A stretch of DNA of 64,000 nt from Legionella waltersii (GTDB lineage Bacteria; Pseudomonadota; Gammaproteobacteria; Legionellales; Legionellaceae), in contig NZ_LNZB01000006.1 of NCBI RefSeq assembly GCF_001468085.1, positions 1 to 64,000 of the forward strand, in the 5' to 3' direction. The notes under the pieces are model-generated. The model did not search any database. It had not been told where the DNA came from and saw only the letters and a list, made by a program, of their open reading frames with translations. The position numbers and the translations under genes are program-made. Below, piece after piece: positions 9,795 to 18,731 of this stretch (positions within the stretch are counted from its first letter, which is position 1; every line of letters starts with the position of its first letter).

Positions 9795-10401
9795 ATTAAA
9801 ACTAATAGGTTGTGGCGGACACTGTAAAGTGGTGCTAGATGCTTTATTTCAAGAGCAATTAGATTATGATATTTCACTTTGTGATGACAATGTGTCATTG
9901 CATGGACAAGAAATTCATGGGTGCATCATCGATTCAACGTTAGAGAGCTTAACGACCTTTGATGGTTTTGTGCATATCAGCATTGGCAATAATAAGGTTC
10001 GTGAACGGATTGTTAAAGCACTTAATCCTAATACATACTTGTTGACTATTATCCATCCCAAAGCATGCCTATCTACCTCGGTAACGATTGGTCCAGGTGC
10101 ATTCATTGCGGCAATGTCTATTTTAGCCCCAGATTCTTCGGTCGGAACTTCAAGCATTATAAATCATGGTGCAATCGTAGATCACGAAGTCATAGTGGGT
10201 GATTATACTCATGTTGCTCCTAATGTTACCCTTGGAGGACAAGTTAAAGTGGGCAATAGTGTTTTTATAGGTGCAGGAGCCATTGTGCTGCCTGGTATTA
10301 AAATCGGGGATGGCGCAATAGTTGGGGCTGGAGCTGTAGTAACTAAAAATGTAAAGAGCTCCACCACCGTGATGGGTGTGCCTGCTTTGCCAAAGGAATA
10401 A
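9784..10401 (+). CDS. neuD: PglD/NeuD-family sugar N- or O-acetyltransferase
   Basis: A 205-residue protein with an N-terminal Rossmann-like UDP-sugar-binding part (LIGCGGHCKVVLDAL, residues 7-21) and a left-handed beta-helix of hexapeptide repeats from about residue 95 to the end. The probable catalytic His is in the NHGAIVDHE segment. PglD acetylates the 4-amino group of UDP-4-amino-4,6-dideoxy-GlcNAc, and the aminotransferase that would make that substrate is the next gene. N-acetylation before NeuC is therefore more likely than O-acetylation of the finished nonulosonate. Both are known in this family. Confidence 0.85.
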   Translation: MRTKLKLIGCGGHCKVVLDALFQEQLDYDISLCDDNVSLHGQEIHGCIIDSTLESLTTFDGFVHISIGNNKVRERIVKALNPNTYLLTIIHPKACLSTSVTIGPGAFIAAMSILAPDSSVGTSSIINHGAIVDHEVIVGDYTHVAPNVTLGGQVKVGNSVFIGAGAIVLPGIKIGDGAIVGAGAVVTKNVKSSTTVMGVPALPKE

Positions 10402-10402
10402 C

Positions 10403-11896
10403 ATGATTGATCTAAAAGAGTTATTTGTTAAAAAGAACAATAGTTTGAAAGAGGCTTTACAAAAGCTAGATGAGACAGCCCAAGGTGTTCTGTTTTTGGT
10501 TGATGAGAATGATCGTTTTATCAGAACAGTTACCGATGGTGACTTGCGACGCTTGTTGCTCAAGGATCTTCATTTAGATTCTCCTTTAAGTGCATTGCCT
10601 TTACACCAGTCTATTTCGTTACCATCAACATCTACAATACAAGATGCCTATGAATTAATGAAAAGATATGAGTTTGATCATGTGCCACTCATTGATGATC
10701 AGGGTATCCCAGTGAGATTAATTCACAGAAAAGAACTTTCCTCAAACATATTATTGTCCTCTCCTCATATCGGAGAACATGAGCAACAATACGTTCAAGA
10801 AGCCTTTGCTACAAACTGGGTTGCTCCCTTAGGTCCAAATGTAGATGCCTTTGAAAAAGAAGTTTCTGAATTCATAGGAGTTAAATCCGCGGTAGCTTTA
10901 AGTTCTGGAACAGCAGCTATTCATTTAGCTCTGGTATTATTAGGCATCAAACCAGGCGATGCTGTGTTTTCGTCAAGTTTTACTTTTGTTGCAACCGTCA
11001 ACCCTATTTTATATCAAGGTGCAACTCCGATATTTATTGATTCTGACATGGATACTTGGAATATGTCTCCTGTGGCATTAGAGAGGGCGTTGAGAGAGGC
11101 TAAAGCAAACAATAAATTGCCTAAAGCCGTTATCATTGTGAACTTATATGGCCAAAGCGCAAATTATGATGCATTGTGTGCATTATGTAATGAATACAAT
11201 ATTCCAATTATTGAGGATGCTGCTGAATCTTTAGGTGCCAGGTATAACAACCGGGCTAGCGGAACGTTTGGGAAACTTGGAGTATTTTCCTTTAATGGAA
11301 ATAAAATTATCACCACATCAGGTGGTGGAATGTTGGTATCTGAAGATTCAAGTTTGATTGAAAAAGCAAGGTTTTTATCAACCCAAGCTAGAGATCCAGC
11401 GCCTCATTATGAGCACAGTGTAGTTGGTTATAATTACCGTATGAGCAACGTTCTTGCTGGTATTGGACGAGGGCAATTGAAAGTTCTTGAAAAAAGAGTA
11501 GAGGCAAGAAGGGCTGTTTTTGAGCATTATCGAAAAGCATTTGCCTCTTATCCCTTTATTCAAATGATGCCAGAAATAGATAAAGGGTACGCCACTCGCT
11601 GGTTGTCCACTATGGTAATTGATCCAACGCTGTCAGATATTAAACCCGAACAGCTGATTGATGAACTTAAAAAGCATCAAATTGAAGCAAGAAGAACCTG
11701 GAAGCCTATGCATAAACAAAAATTATTTGCAGGATCGCAATACTATCCACATACTGATAAATTCAGTGTTTCCGATTATCTTTTTGATTATGGGGTATGT
11801 TTGCCATCTGGTTCAAATTTAAAACCGTATGACATCGATAGAGTGATTAATTCCATTTGCCAGATATTTGAAAAGAATAGCGTTGCCTCAGAATAG
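10403..11896 (+). CDS. CBS-domain pair fused to PglE/LegC-type PLP aminotransferase
   Basis: A 497-residue fusion. Residues 1 to about 115 form two CBS motifs (VLFLVDENDRFIRTVTDGDLRR and FDHVPLIDDQGIPVRLIHR are their cores). From about residue 120 it reads as a DegT/DnrJ/EryC1 aminotransferase close to Campylobacter PglE: LSSPHIGEHE, NWVAPLG, SSGTAAIHLAL, IEDAAESLGA and the PLP lysine in SFNGNKIITTSGGG. It should aminate the UDP-4-keto-6-deoxy-GlcNAc intermediate for NeuD and NeuC. A CBS pair is otherwise known in this pathway on the PtmE nucleotidyltransferase, so its fusion here is unusual; an adenylate-sensing role is a guess. ATG 10403, one base after the neuD stop, is preferred to a start further upstream inside neuD. 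Confidence 0.85.
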   Translation: MIDLKELFVKKNNSLKEALQKLDETAQGVLFLVDENDRFIRTVTDGDLRRLLLKDLHLDSPLSALPLHQSISLPSTSTIQDAYELMKRYEFDHVPLIDDQGIPVRLIHRKELSSNILLSSPHIGEHEQQYVQEAFATNWVAPLGPNVDAFEKEVSEFIGVKSAVALSSGTAAIHLALVLLGIKPGDAVFSSSFTFVATVNPILYQGATPIFIDSDMDTWNMSPVALERALREAKANNKLPKAVIIVNLYGQSANYDALCALCNEYNIPIIEDAAESLGARYNNRASGTFGKLGVFSFNGNKIITTSGGGMLVSEDSSLIEKARFLSTQARDPAPHYEHSVVGYNYRMSNVLAGIGRGQLKVLEKRVEARRAVFEHYRKAFASYPFIQMMPEIDKGYATRWLSTMVIDPTLSDIKPEQLIDELKKHQIEARRTWKPMHKQKLFAGSQYYPHTDKFSVSDYLFDYGVCLPSGSNLKPYDIDRVINSICQIFEKNSVASE

Positions 11897-11935
11897 GGGA
11901 CTGTGTTGATAATTAATTCGATACTTGGAGTCATG

Positions 11936-12021
11936 TGGCTTGACCACGGAATCCAAAGATCTGCAAAATACACCCACATTTTGTTTGTGGCAAGAATGAA
12001 ACTGATCCCGTGGTCAAGCCA
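11936..12021. repeat. 14-bp inverted repeat in the gap before wbpA
   Basis: TGGCTTGACCACGG (11936-11949) and its exact reverse complement (12008-12021) are separated by 58 bases. The 196-bp gap between the aminotransferase and wbpA holds no gene. It could be a small MITE-like remnant or a regulatory hairpin. Confidence 0.6.
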
Positions 12022-12092
12022 GGAGCATTCGAGCTTGAGAGAAAATTTGGCCTAATGAATATTGAAAATAAGAATATAACTATGGGTAATAC

Positions 12093-13400
12093 ATGATGCT
12101 CAATGAATTAATGAATAAAATAAACAATAAAGAAGCTATCATTAGTATAGTTGGTTTAGGGTACGTTGGCTTACCATTGATGCTTCGATTTGCAGAGGTG
12201 GGGTTTCGGGTTATCGGAATTGATATTGATGAGAGCAAAAACCAATCACTGAATCAGGGGCAATCCTATATACAACATATTCCTTCTAATTCAATTGTGA
12301 AAGTTCAACCTAAAATCCACGCCACTTCCGATTTTTCAAAATGCCTCGAAGCAGATGTCATCATACTATGTGTTCCTACTCCCCTGAATAAATATCGCGA
12401 ACCAGATTTGAGTTTCGTATTGCAAACGATGGATAGCATAGTCCCTTATTTACGACAGGGACAATTAGTTTCCCTAGAGAGCACTACTTACCCAGGTACC
12501 ACAGATGAAGAATTAAAACCTCGAATTGAAAAATCAGGGTTTCGGGTTGGACAGGATATATTTCTTACTTTTTCGCCTGAACGAGAAGATCCAGGTAATG
12601 ATAAATATACAACATCCACAATACCTAAAATATGTGGAGGAAATACTCCTGAGTGTCTCGAAGCAGGCTACACGCTCTATTCATCCGTAATTAACCAAGT
12701 TATAAAAGTTAGTTCTACAAAAGTTGCGGAGATGACGAAATTGCTTGAGAACATTCACCGTTCAGTCAATATTGGTCTTGTAAATGAGATGAAAATACTT
12801 GCAGATAAAATGGGTATTGATATTCACGAAGTCATCGATGCAGCTGCTACAAAGCCCTTTGGTTTTGTACCCTATTATCCTGGCCCAGGTATAGGTGGTC
12901 ACTGTATACCAATTGATCCATTTTATTTAACTTGGAAGGCCAGAGAATTTGGCATGCATACTCGTTTTATAGAGTTAGCTGGTGAAATTAATAGCTCAAT
13001 GCCGGAATGGGTGATACACAAGATAACTGAAGCGTTGAATCAAAGAGAAAAAGCAATCAAAGGCAGTAAAATTCTAGTTCTAGGTATTGCTTATAAACGA
13101 GATATTGATGACATGAGGGAGTCACCTTCAGTAGAAATTATGGAGTTGCTGCAAGAAAGAGGAGCGACTATTGCCTATTCTGATCCACATGTTCCAGTGT
13201 TTCCAGCTATGAGAGCACATCATTTTGATTTAAACAGTTTAAATCTAAACGAACAACTAATTACCGAGTATGATTGTGTTGTATTAGCTACTGCACATAA
13301 GGCGTTTGATTATGATTTAATTGCTCGCAGTGCTCAATTGATTGTTGATACACGCGGTGCATTTAGACAATATATTCAAGACAACATAGTAAGGGCATAG
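12093..13400 (+). CDS. wbpA: UDP-N-acetylglucosamine 6-dehydrogenase
   Basis: A 435-residue nucleotide-sugar dehydrogenase of the UDP-Glc/GDP-Man dehydrogenase family. It oxidises C6 of UDP-GlcNAc to the uronic acid with two NAD+. Visible are the NAD motif [15 protein letters not shown] (residues 19-33), [13 protein letters not shown], and the catalytic Cys in [15 protein letters not shown] (about residues 266-280). The position directly before wbpB and wbpD homologues supports the WbpA assignment rather than a UDP-ManNAc dehydrogenase. Confidence 0.9.
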   Translation: MMLNELMNKINNKEAIISIVGLGYVGLPLMLRFAEVGFRVIGIDIDESKNQSLNQGQSYIQHIPSNSIVKVQPKIHATSDFSKCLEADVIILCVPTPLNKYREPDLSFVLQTMDSIVPYLRQGQLVSLESTTYPGTTDEELKPRIEKSGFRVGQDIFLTFSPEREDPGNDKYTTSTIPKICGGNTPECLEAGYTLYSSVINQVIKVSSTKVAEMTKLLENIHRSVNIGLVNEMKILADKMGIDIHEVIDAAATKPFGFVPYYPGPGIGGHCIPIDPFYLTWKAREFGMHTRFIELAGEINSSMPEWVIHKITEALNQREKAIKGSKILVLGIAYKRDIDDMRESPSVEIMELLQERGATIAYSDPHVPVFPAMRAHHFDLNSLNLNEQLITEYDCVVLATAHKAFDYDLIARSAQLIVDTRGAFRQYIQDNIVRA

Positions 13401-13405
13401 TAACT

Positions 13406-14467
13406 ATGGCAAAGATCCCAAATATAATTAATGGTAGAAAGATTAATATAGCCCTTGTAGGTTGTGGCCGTATTTCGAATAATCATTTCCAAGCTATTCA
13501 ACAACATCAAGAAAATCTAAATCTTACTGCAGTTTGCGATATTAATTCCAATGCATTAGAGACAGCAGTTTCTACCTATCGAGTGGATGGATATGAGAAT
13601 TTGGATGAGATGTTGGCTGTATGTAATGCAGACATTGTATCAATCTGTACCCCAAGCGGTTTACATCCTAGCCAAGCAATCAAGGTTGCACATTCTGGTA
13701 GACATGTTCTGACTGAAAAGCCAATGGCTACTCGTTGGGATGATGCAATCAGAATGGTCAGAGCCTGCGATGAAGCTGGAGTTCGATTGTATGTGGTTAA
13801 GCAGAATCGTTTGAATGCTACCCTACAGCTACTTAAAAATGCCATAGATAAAAATAGATTTGGAAAAATCTATATGGCAAGTATCAATGTATTTTGGACA
13901 AGGCCGCAAGACTATTACGATCAAGCCAGCTGGAGAGGAACGTGGGAGCTTGATGGTGGAGCGTTCATGAACCAAGCCAGTCATTACGTTGATCTTTTGC
14001 ATTGGTTGTTAGGTCCTGTTGAATCAATTCAAGCCATGACAGCAACTTTAGCTAGAAAGATTGAAGCAGAAGACACAGGTGTGCTGAATATTCGTTGGCG
14101 AAATGGAGCTTTAGGCTCCATGAGTGTTACGATGCTGGCATATCCAAAGAATTTTGAAGGATCTATTACAATCCTCGGAGAAAAAGGCACAGTCCGTATT
14201 GGTGGAGTTGCTGTCAATGAGATTCAACATTGGGAATTTGACGAAAAATTACCCGAAGATGATGAAATACAGAAAGCAAGTTACCAAACAACCTCTGTAT
14301 ATGGTTTTGGTCATCCACTTTACTACCATAATGTGGTTGAAAGCTTGCGCGGTAATGAGGTACCTCTAGTTGACGGAAGAGAGGGACTAACTTCTTTAGA
14401 GCTCTTGGTTGCAGCTTACCGATCTGCTCGTGACAATAAAACCGTCCATTTACCATTGGAGTTGTAA
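13406..14467 (+). CDS. wbpB: UDP-GlcNAcA 3-dehydrogenase, Gfo/Idh/MocA family
   Basis: A 353-residue NAD(H)-dependent oxidoreductase. It has the Rossmann motif [13 protein letters not shown] (about residues 15-27), the family EKP motif in [11 protein letters not shown], and a C-terminal GFO/IDH substrate domain with [18 protein letters not shown]. In the Pseudomonas pathway WbpB oxidises C3 of UDP-GlcNAcA to the 3-keto sugar, which WbpE then aminates. It is 5 bases after wbpA and 2 bases before wbpD, so the three form one unit. No obvious WbpE lies beside it. Confidence 0.87.
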   Translation: MAKIPNIINGRKINIALVGCGRISNNHFQAIQQHQENLNLTAVCDINSNALETAVSTYRVDGYENLDEMLAVCNADIVSICTPSGLHPSQAIKVAHSGRHVLTEKPMATRWDDAIRMVRACDEAGVRLYVVKQNRLNATLQLLKNAIDKNRFGKIYMASINVFWTRPQDYYDQASWRGTWELDGGAFMNQASHYVDLLHWLLGPVESIQAMTATLARKIEAEDTGVLNIRWRNGALGSMSVTMLAYPKNFEGSITILGEKGTVRIGGVAVNEIQHWEFDEKLPEDDEIQKASYQTTSVYGFGHPLYYHNVVESLRGNEVPLVDGREGLTSLELLVAAYRSARDNKTVHLPLEL

Positions 14468-14469
14468 AT

Positions 14470-15045
14470 ATGCCTTACAATGCTCATGAAACAGCCATTA
14501 TTGATGAGGGTGCTAAGATTGGAGAGGGAACCAGAATTTGGCATTGGGTTCATGTATGTGGCGGGGCACAAATAGGAGAACGGTGCAGCCTAGGACAAAA
14601 TGTTTTTGTAGGTAATAAGGTACGAATTGGTAATAACGTAAAAATCCAAAACAACGTTTCGGTGTATGATAATGTTACTCTAGAGGATGACGTGTTTTGT
14701 GGACCCAGTATGGTATTTACGAATGTGTACAATCCTCGCTCTGCCATTAGTCGTAAAGATGAATACAAAGACACCCTTGTTAAGCGAGGAGCAACTTTGG
14801 GGGCAAATTGTACTATAGTATGCGGTGTTACTATTGGAGAACATGCTTTTGTTGGTGCAGGTGCGGTGATTACTAAAGACGTACCAGCTTATGCATTGAT
14901 GATGGGGGTTCCTGGAAAGCAGGTTGGTTGGATGAGTGAGTATGGTGAGCGATTGGAGTTACCATTGTCAGGTTATGCGACTACAACTTGTAGAAGCTCC
15001 GAGGTAGAGTATCGATTGGAAGGAAGAAGGCTAATAAAAGTATAG
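14470..15045 (+). CDS. wbpD: UDP-2-acetamido-3-amino-glucuronate N-acetyltransferase
   Basis: A 191-residue left-handed beta-helix acetyltransferase. Hexapeptide repeats run through most of the length ([67 protein letters not shown]). The WHWVHV and VFTNVYNPR segments are typical of WbpD/WlbB, which adds acetyl to the 3-amino group to give UDP-GlcNAc3NAcA. Last gene of the plus-strand run; the 135-bp repeat array begins 33 bp after its stop. Confidence 0.9.
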   Translation: MPYNAHETAIIDEGAKIGEGTRIWHWVHVCGGAQIGERCSLGQNVFVGNKVRIGNNVKIQNNVSVYDNVTLEDDVFCGPSMVFTNVYNPRSAISRKDEYKDTLVKRGATLGANCTIVCGVTIGEHAFVGAGAVITKDVPAYALMMGVPGKQVGWMSEYGERLELPLSGYATTTCRSSEVEYRLEGRRLIKV

Positions 15046-15078
15046 TATTCCTCGAACCAAATAATCTAGCAGTTACAC

Positions 15079-15700
15079 CAATCCAACCGAGCCGAGACCG
15101 TGAGGGAGCGGATATCCTAGCCCCGTAATTTCCGCTCCCTTACGGTCGCTGCTCGGATTAAAAATAGAAACCAAATAAAGTTCTTCTAAATGAACCAGCC
15201 CATCGGATTAAACCAATCCAACCGAGCCGAGACCGTGAGGAAGCGGATATCCTAGCCCCGTAATTTCCACTCCCTTACGGTCGCGGCTCAGATTAAAAAT
15301 AGAAATCAAATAAAGCTCTTCTAAATGAACCAGCCCATCCAATGACGCCAATCCAACCGAGCCGCGACCGTGAGGGAGCGGATATTCCATCCCCGTAATT
15401 TCCACTCCCTTACGGTCGCGGCTCGGATTAAAAATAGAAACCAAATAAAGTTCTTCTAAATGAACCAGCCTATCCAATGACGCCAATCCAACCGAGCCGA
15501 GACCGTGAGGGAGCGGATATCCTAGCCCCGTAATTTCCGTTCCCTTACGGTCGCGGCTCGGATTAAAAATAGAAACCAAATAAAGTTCTTCTAAATGAAC
15601 CAGCCCATCGGATTAAACCAATCCAACCGAGCCGCGACCGTGAGGGAGCGGATATCCTAGTCCCGTAATTTCCACTCCCTTACGGTCGCGGCTCGGATTA
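15079..15700. repeat. 135-bp tandem repeat array with a long palindrome in each unit
   Basis: Five copies start at 15079, 15214, 15349, 15484 and 15619, an exact 135-bp period; the last is cut after its palindrome. Each unit has two arms of about 25 bases (around CCGAGCCGCGACCGTGAGGG and its complement) facing each other across about 20 bases, then an AT-rich linker. Linker ends differ: copies 1 and 4 end in ATCGGATTAAAC, copies 2 and 3 in ATCCAATGACGC. The array fills the 673-bp space between two convergent gene ends and may act as a two-way terminator. An open frame through it on the minus strand (15208-15579) is a by-product of the period being divisible by three. Confidence 0.95.
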
Positions 15701-15718
15701 TCGGATTAGAAGACATCA

Positions 15719-16849
15719 TTAAATAAACTTTTTCCAAACGTTACGATTGATATAATCCACATAACTAATCACAATTCGTACAATTTGTTTGGAGACAGTT
15801 AAAGACTGATAATCTCCCACTTCATTCACAACACGATGTTTGGGATCATGCTGAGACGTTACTACTTTAACAGCATCCAAAATGCGCTCTTTACCCAGTC
15901 CACACATTATCACTGTACCTTCATCCATACCTTCAGGTCTTTCATGAGCATTACGAATTGTCACAGCAGGTAAGTTCAGAATGGATGCCTCTTCAGAAAT
16001 TGTTCCACTGTCAGACAGAACGCAAAAGGCACATTGTTGTAAACGTATGTAATCAAAAAATCCTAAGGGCTTTGCAAATTTTATTAAAGGATGATCAACT
16101 TCCCCAATATAACTTTCAATTCGCTTTCTTGTTCGCGGGTGAGTAGAAAAGTAAACGGGATAATTATAGGTTTCAGCCAAGGCTTGGATACTCGCAATAA
16201 GCTCTTTAAGGTTCTCTGGAGAATCCACGTTTTCTTCTCTATGAGCACTTAATACGAAGTATTTTCCCTTTTGTAAATTGCATTGCTCTAAGACTTCAGA
16301 AGCTTCAATTTGTTCTCTATAGAACTCAATCACTTCCTTCATATGCGAGCCTGTCTTGATGATTGTCTCAGGTCGAATACCTTCTGAAACCAAATATCGG
16401 CGTGCATGCTCTGTAAGTACCATGTTGATATCACTTAAATGGTCTACCACTTTGCGATTTAATTCCTCAGGAACTCTTTGATCAAAGGAGCGGTTACCAG
16501 CCTCCATATGAAATACCGGGATCTTTCTGCGTTTGGCCGCAATGACTGCTAGGCAGGTGTTTGTATCCCCATAAAGCATTAAGGCATCCGGATTTAATTG
16601 CTCAAATAATTTATCCGACTTCGCAATGACATCAGCGATTGAATCAGCAACAGATTCCCTTGAAATATCGAGAAAATAATCGGGCTTTCTGATTCCTAAG
16701 TTTTCAAAAAAGACTTGGTTAAGTTCATAATCATAATTTTGACCCGAGTGTACAAGGATATGCTCAACTTGCTTATCAAGTTCTGAAATGACACGACTCA
16801 TTTTAATTAACTCAGGTCGGGTACCAACCAGGGTCATGACTTTAAGCAT
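15719..16849 (-). CDS. FnlC/WbvD-type UDP-HexNAc 2-epimerase
   Basis: A 376-residue non-hydrolyzing-type UDP-sugar 2-epimerase of the WecB superfamily. VGTRPELIKMSRVI lies at residues 8-21; GDTNTCLAVIAAKRRKIPVFHMEAGNR follows (quoted only to mark the WecB core, about residues 95-121); then SAHREENVDSPENL and LSDSGTISEEA. Its text follows E. coli FnlC and V. cholerae WbvD closely. It should invert C2 of a UDP-6-deoxy-L-HexNAc made by the two upstream enzymes, giving UDP-L-FucNAc or UDP-L-QuiNAc. It overlaps the preceding gene by 8 bp and is last in the operon. Confidence 0.87.
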   Translation of the reverse strand: MLKVMTLVGTRPELIKMSRVISELDKQVEHILVHSGQNYDYELNQVFFENLGIRKPDYFLDISRESVADSIADVIAKSDKLFEQLNPDALMLYGDTNTCLAVIAAKRRKIPVFHMEAGNRSFDQRVPEELNRKVVDHLSDINMVLTEHARRYLVSEGIRPETIIKTGSHMKEVIEFYREQIEASEVLEQCNLQKGKYFVLSAHREENVDSPENLKELIASIQALAETYNYPVYFSTHPRTRKRIESYIGEVDHPLIKFAKPLGFFDYIRLQQCAFCVLSDSGTISEEASILNLPAVTIRNAHERPEGMDEGTVIMCGLGKERILDAVKVVTSQHDPKHRVVNEVGDYQSLTVSKQIVRIVISYVDYINRNVWKKFI

Positions 16850-17855
16850 CGAAAGCCTCCTGTATGAAATCTAATTTAAGCAGTAACTCTTTGACTTCTT
16901 GGACATTTAATCGAGTTGTGTTGTGTGAGGTATAGTCATCGAGGTTTGATATTTGAACCTCACCTTCAACGAAATACTTGTTGTAGTTTAAATCACGGTT
17001 ATCGGCAATAATTCGGTAATATTTCCCCATGTCTTCAGCTTTAGCCATCTCTTCTCTGGAGACTAAGGATTCATAGAGTTTTTCGCCATGCCGTGTACCA
17101 ATGATTTTAATTTCACTTTGACTTTGAAATATTTCAATTAAAGCTCTTGCTAAATCACCAACAGTTGATGCTGGAGATTTTTGAACAAAAATATCACCTG
17201 GTTGAGCATGTTGAAAGGCATGAAGCACAAGATCAACGGAGTCTTCAAGTGACATTAAAAACCTCGTCATATTGGGATCAGTGATAGTGAGGTTTTGCTT
17301 GTTTTTAATTTGGTTAATAAATAAGGGAATAACCGAGCCTCTAGAGGCCATGACATTTCCATAACGGGTCGCACAGAATATTGGTCCTGTTTCATTGGAA
17401 CATAGACGTGATTTAGCTACTACTATCTTTTCAGCCATGGCTTTAGATATACCCATGGCATTAATTGGATAAACCGCTTTATCGGTGCTTAGCACGACAA
17501 CTTTGCCTACTTTATTAGCCATAGCTGCATTAATAACGTTTTCAGTTCCTAATATATTTGTTTTAACGGCTTCCATTGGATGGAATTCACAAGAAGGTAC
17601 TTGCTTTAAAGCGGCGGCATGGAAAACATAATCGACACCACACATTGCTTCATTAATGGTATTAAAATCTCGTACATCGCCAATATAACATTTAATCTTG
17701 TCATTATTTAATTGAAGACGTAGATCTTCTTGCTTCTTTTCGTCCCGGCTGATAATACGAATTTCCTTCACATCGGAATCTAGAAATCGTTTAAGCACTA
17801 CTTGACCGAATGAACCAGTGCCACCTGTGATCATTAATGTTTTGTTGTTAAACAT
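16842..17855 (-). CDS. FnlA/WbvB/CapE-type UDP-GlcNAc 4,6-dehydratase/5-epimerase
   Basis: A 337-residue short-chain dehydrogenase/reductase that converts UDP-GlcNAc to 4-keto-6-deoxy-L-HexNAc intermediates. MITGGTGSFGQVVLKRF lies at residues 8-24; VFHAAALKQVPSCEFHP near 80-96; STDKAVYPINAMGISKAM carries the Lys of the active site, with Met replacing the usual Tyr of YxxxK, as in the CapE family. First committed step of the L-sugar branch. It directly follows the WbvR-like gene and overlaps the 2-epimerase gene by 8 bp. The only 4,6-dehydratase for UDP-GlcNAc seen in the window. Confidence 0.9.
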   Translation of the reverse strand: MFNNKTLMITGGTGSFGQVVLKRFLDSDVKEIRIISRDEKKQEDLRLQLNNDKIKCYIGDVRDFNTINEAMCGVDYVFHAAALKQVPSCEFHPMEAVKTNILGTENVINAAMANKVGKVVVLSTDKAVYPINAMGISKAMAEKIVVAKSRLCSNETGPIFCATRYGNVMASRGSVIPLFINQIKNKQNLTITDPNMTRFLMSLEDSVDLVLHAFQHAQPGDIFVQKSPASTVGDLARALIEIFQSQSEIKIIGTRHGEKLYESLVSREEMAKAEDMGKYYRIIADNRDLNYNKYFVEGEVQISNLDDYTSHNTTRLNVQEVKELLLKLDFIQEAFDA

Positions 17856-18731
17856 TTAGCTGCTCCTAATTTTTTGCTGAGACTGATGCATCGTTGTAAT
17901 CATCGATGGCCAAGCTGGAGCAATATACCCCGATGCCTGTCTGAATTTGTCAGCATTTAACGAGCGATCGATTCTAAAATTCTCATCTTTCAAAATATTA
18001 ATTTTCTTTCCATAAATTTCAGCTACCAGGTGCAAAAGATCATACTTACTAATGGGTTCAGCGGCAAGGTGATATAAGCCTTGTAAACTTGGGTTAGGGA
18101 TAACAAAATCTCGTATAACACGTGCAAGCTCAATGGTAGTTAGACCTGAAAATATCGCATTGCTATAGCCTTTGACTTGGTCTTTTTGCGAAAGAAACCA
18201 GTCAACTAATCCAAGACTTGAATCTAACTCATGTCCAATAGTTGAAGTCCTAAGAGTCACGACATGCTCTTTGTCATGGATTTCGCCAATTGATTTTGAC
18301 TTACCATACAAATCTTCTGCATCGGAGAGATCAGTTTCTACATAGGAGCCTTTTTTGCCCGAAAACACGCAATCAGTACTTATTTGGATTAGTCTCGATT
18401 GTGTTAGATGACATAATTCAGCTAAGCGATGAGGAAAAATTGAGTTAATGGGCAAAACCACCGCCGGATCATTCGCAGAATCAAGCTGTTTTATTAAACC
18501 GGTGCAGTTGATAACCAAATCTGGTTGGGACTGATTAAACATATGAAGTAACTGATCTGGATTTAAAACATCAGCATTAACGAATAGTTTTGAATGTGTG
18601 CTTTCGGGTACATAACGTAATAAACTAGTGTTTCTTATTGATCCCCAAACAGTATGACTTGGGTCACTGTGCAAATTAGTCCATATGGAATGGCCTATTG
18701 TGCCACTTACCCCTAAAACAAGAACATTCAT
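17856..18731 (-). CDS. RmlD-like SDR reductase (WbvR type)
   Basis: A 291-residue extended SDR related to dTDP-4-dehydrorhamnose reductase. VLGVSGTIGHSIW (residues 5-17) is the dinucleotide motif, STDCVFSGKKGSYVE and DLYGKSKSIGE give the Ser and the YxxxK pair. Because it sits between a WbuB-like transferase and FnlA/WbvB, the V. cholerae O37 enzyme WbvR, which reduces C4 of the L-HexNAc intermediate, is a better match than RmlD. It lacks the cupin domain of FnlB/CapF, which argues for the L-RhaNAc/L-QuiNAc branch over L-FucNAc. It overlaps the upstream glycosyltransferase by 4 bp. Confidence 0.8.
   Translation of the reverse strand: MNVLVLGVSGTIGHSIWTNLHSDPSHTVWGSIRNTSLLRYVPESTHSKLFVNADVLNPDQLLHMFNQSQPDLVINCTGLIKQLDSANDPAVVLPINSIFPHRLAELCHLTQSRLIQISTDCVFSGKKGSYVETDLSDAEDLYGKSKSIGEIHDKEHVVTLRTSTIGHELDSSLGLVDWFLSQKDQVKGYSNAIFSGLTTIELARVIRDFVIPNPSLQGLYHLAAEPISKYDLLHLVAEIYGKKINILKDENFRIDRSLNADKFRQASGYIAPAWPSMITTMHQSQQKIRSS

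Noticed and set aside
15208-15579. Open frame of 123 codons on the minus strand with a 45-residue repeat
   Set aside because: It only reflects the 135-bp DNA repeat being divisible by three; it has no ribosome binding site, and the palindromic DNA pattern explains the sequence.
15079-15700. CRISPR array
   Set aside because: Units are 135 bp with no unique spacers; the linkers are themselves repeated, and no cas genes are present.
17856-18731. rmlD for dTDP-rhamnose
   Set aside because: Similarity to RmlD is real, but the position between WbuB-like and FnlA-like genes and the lack of rmlC favour a WbvR-type reductase.
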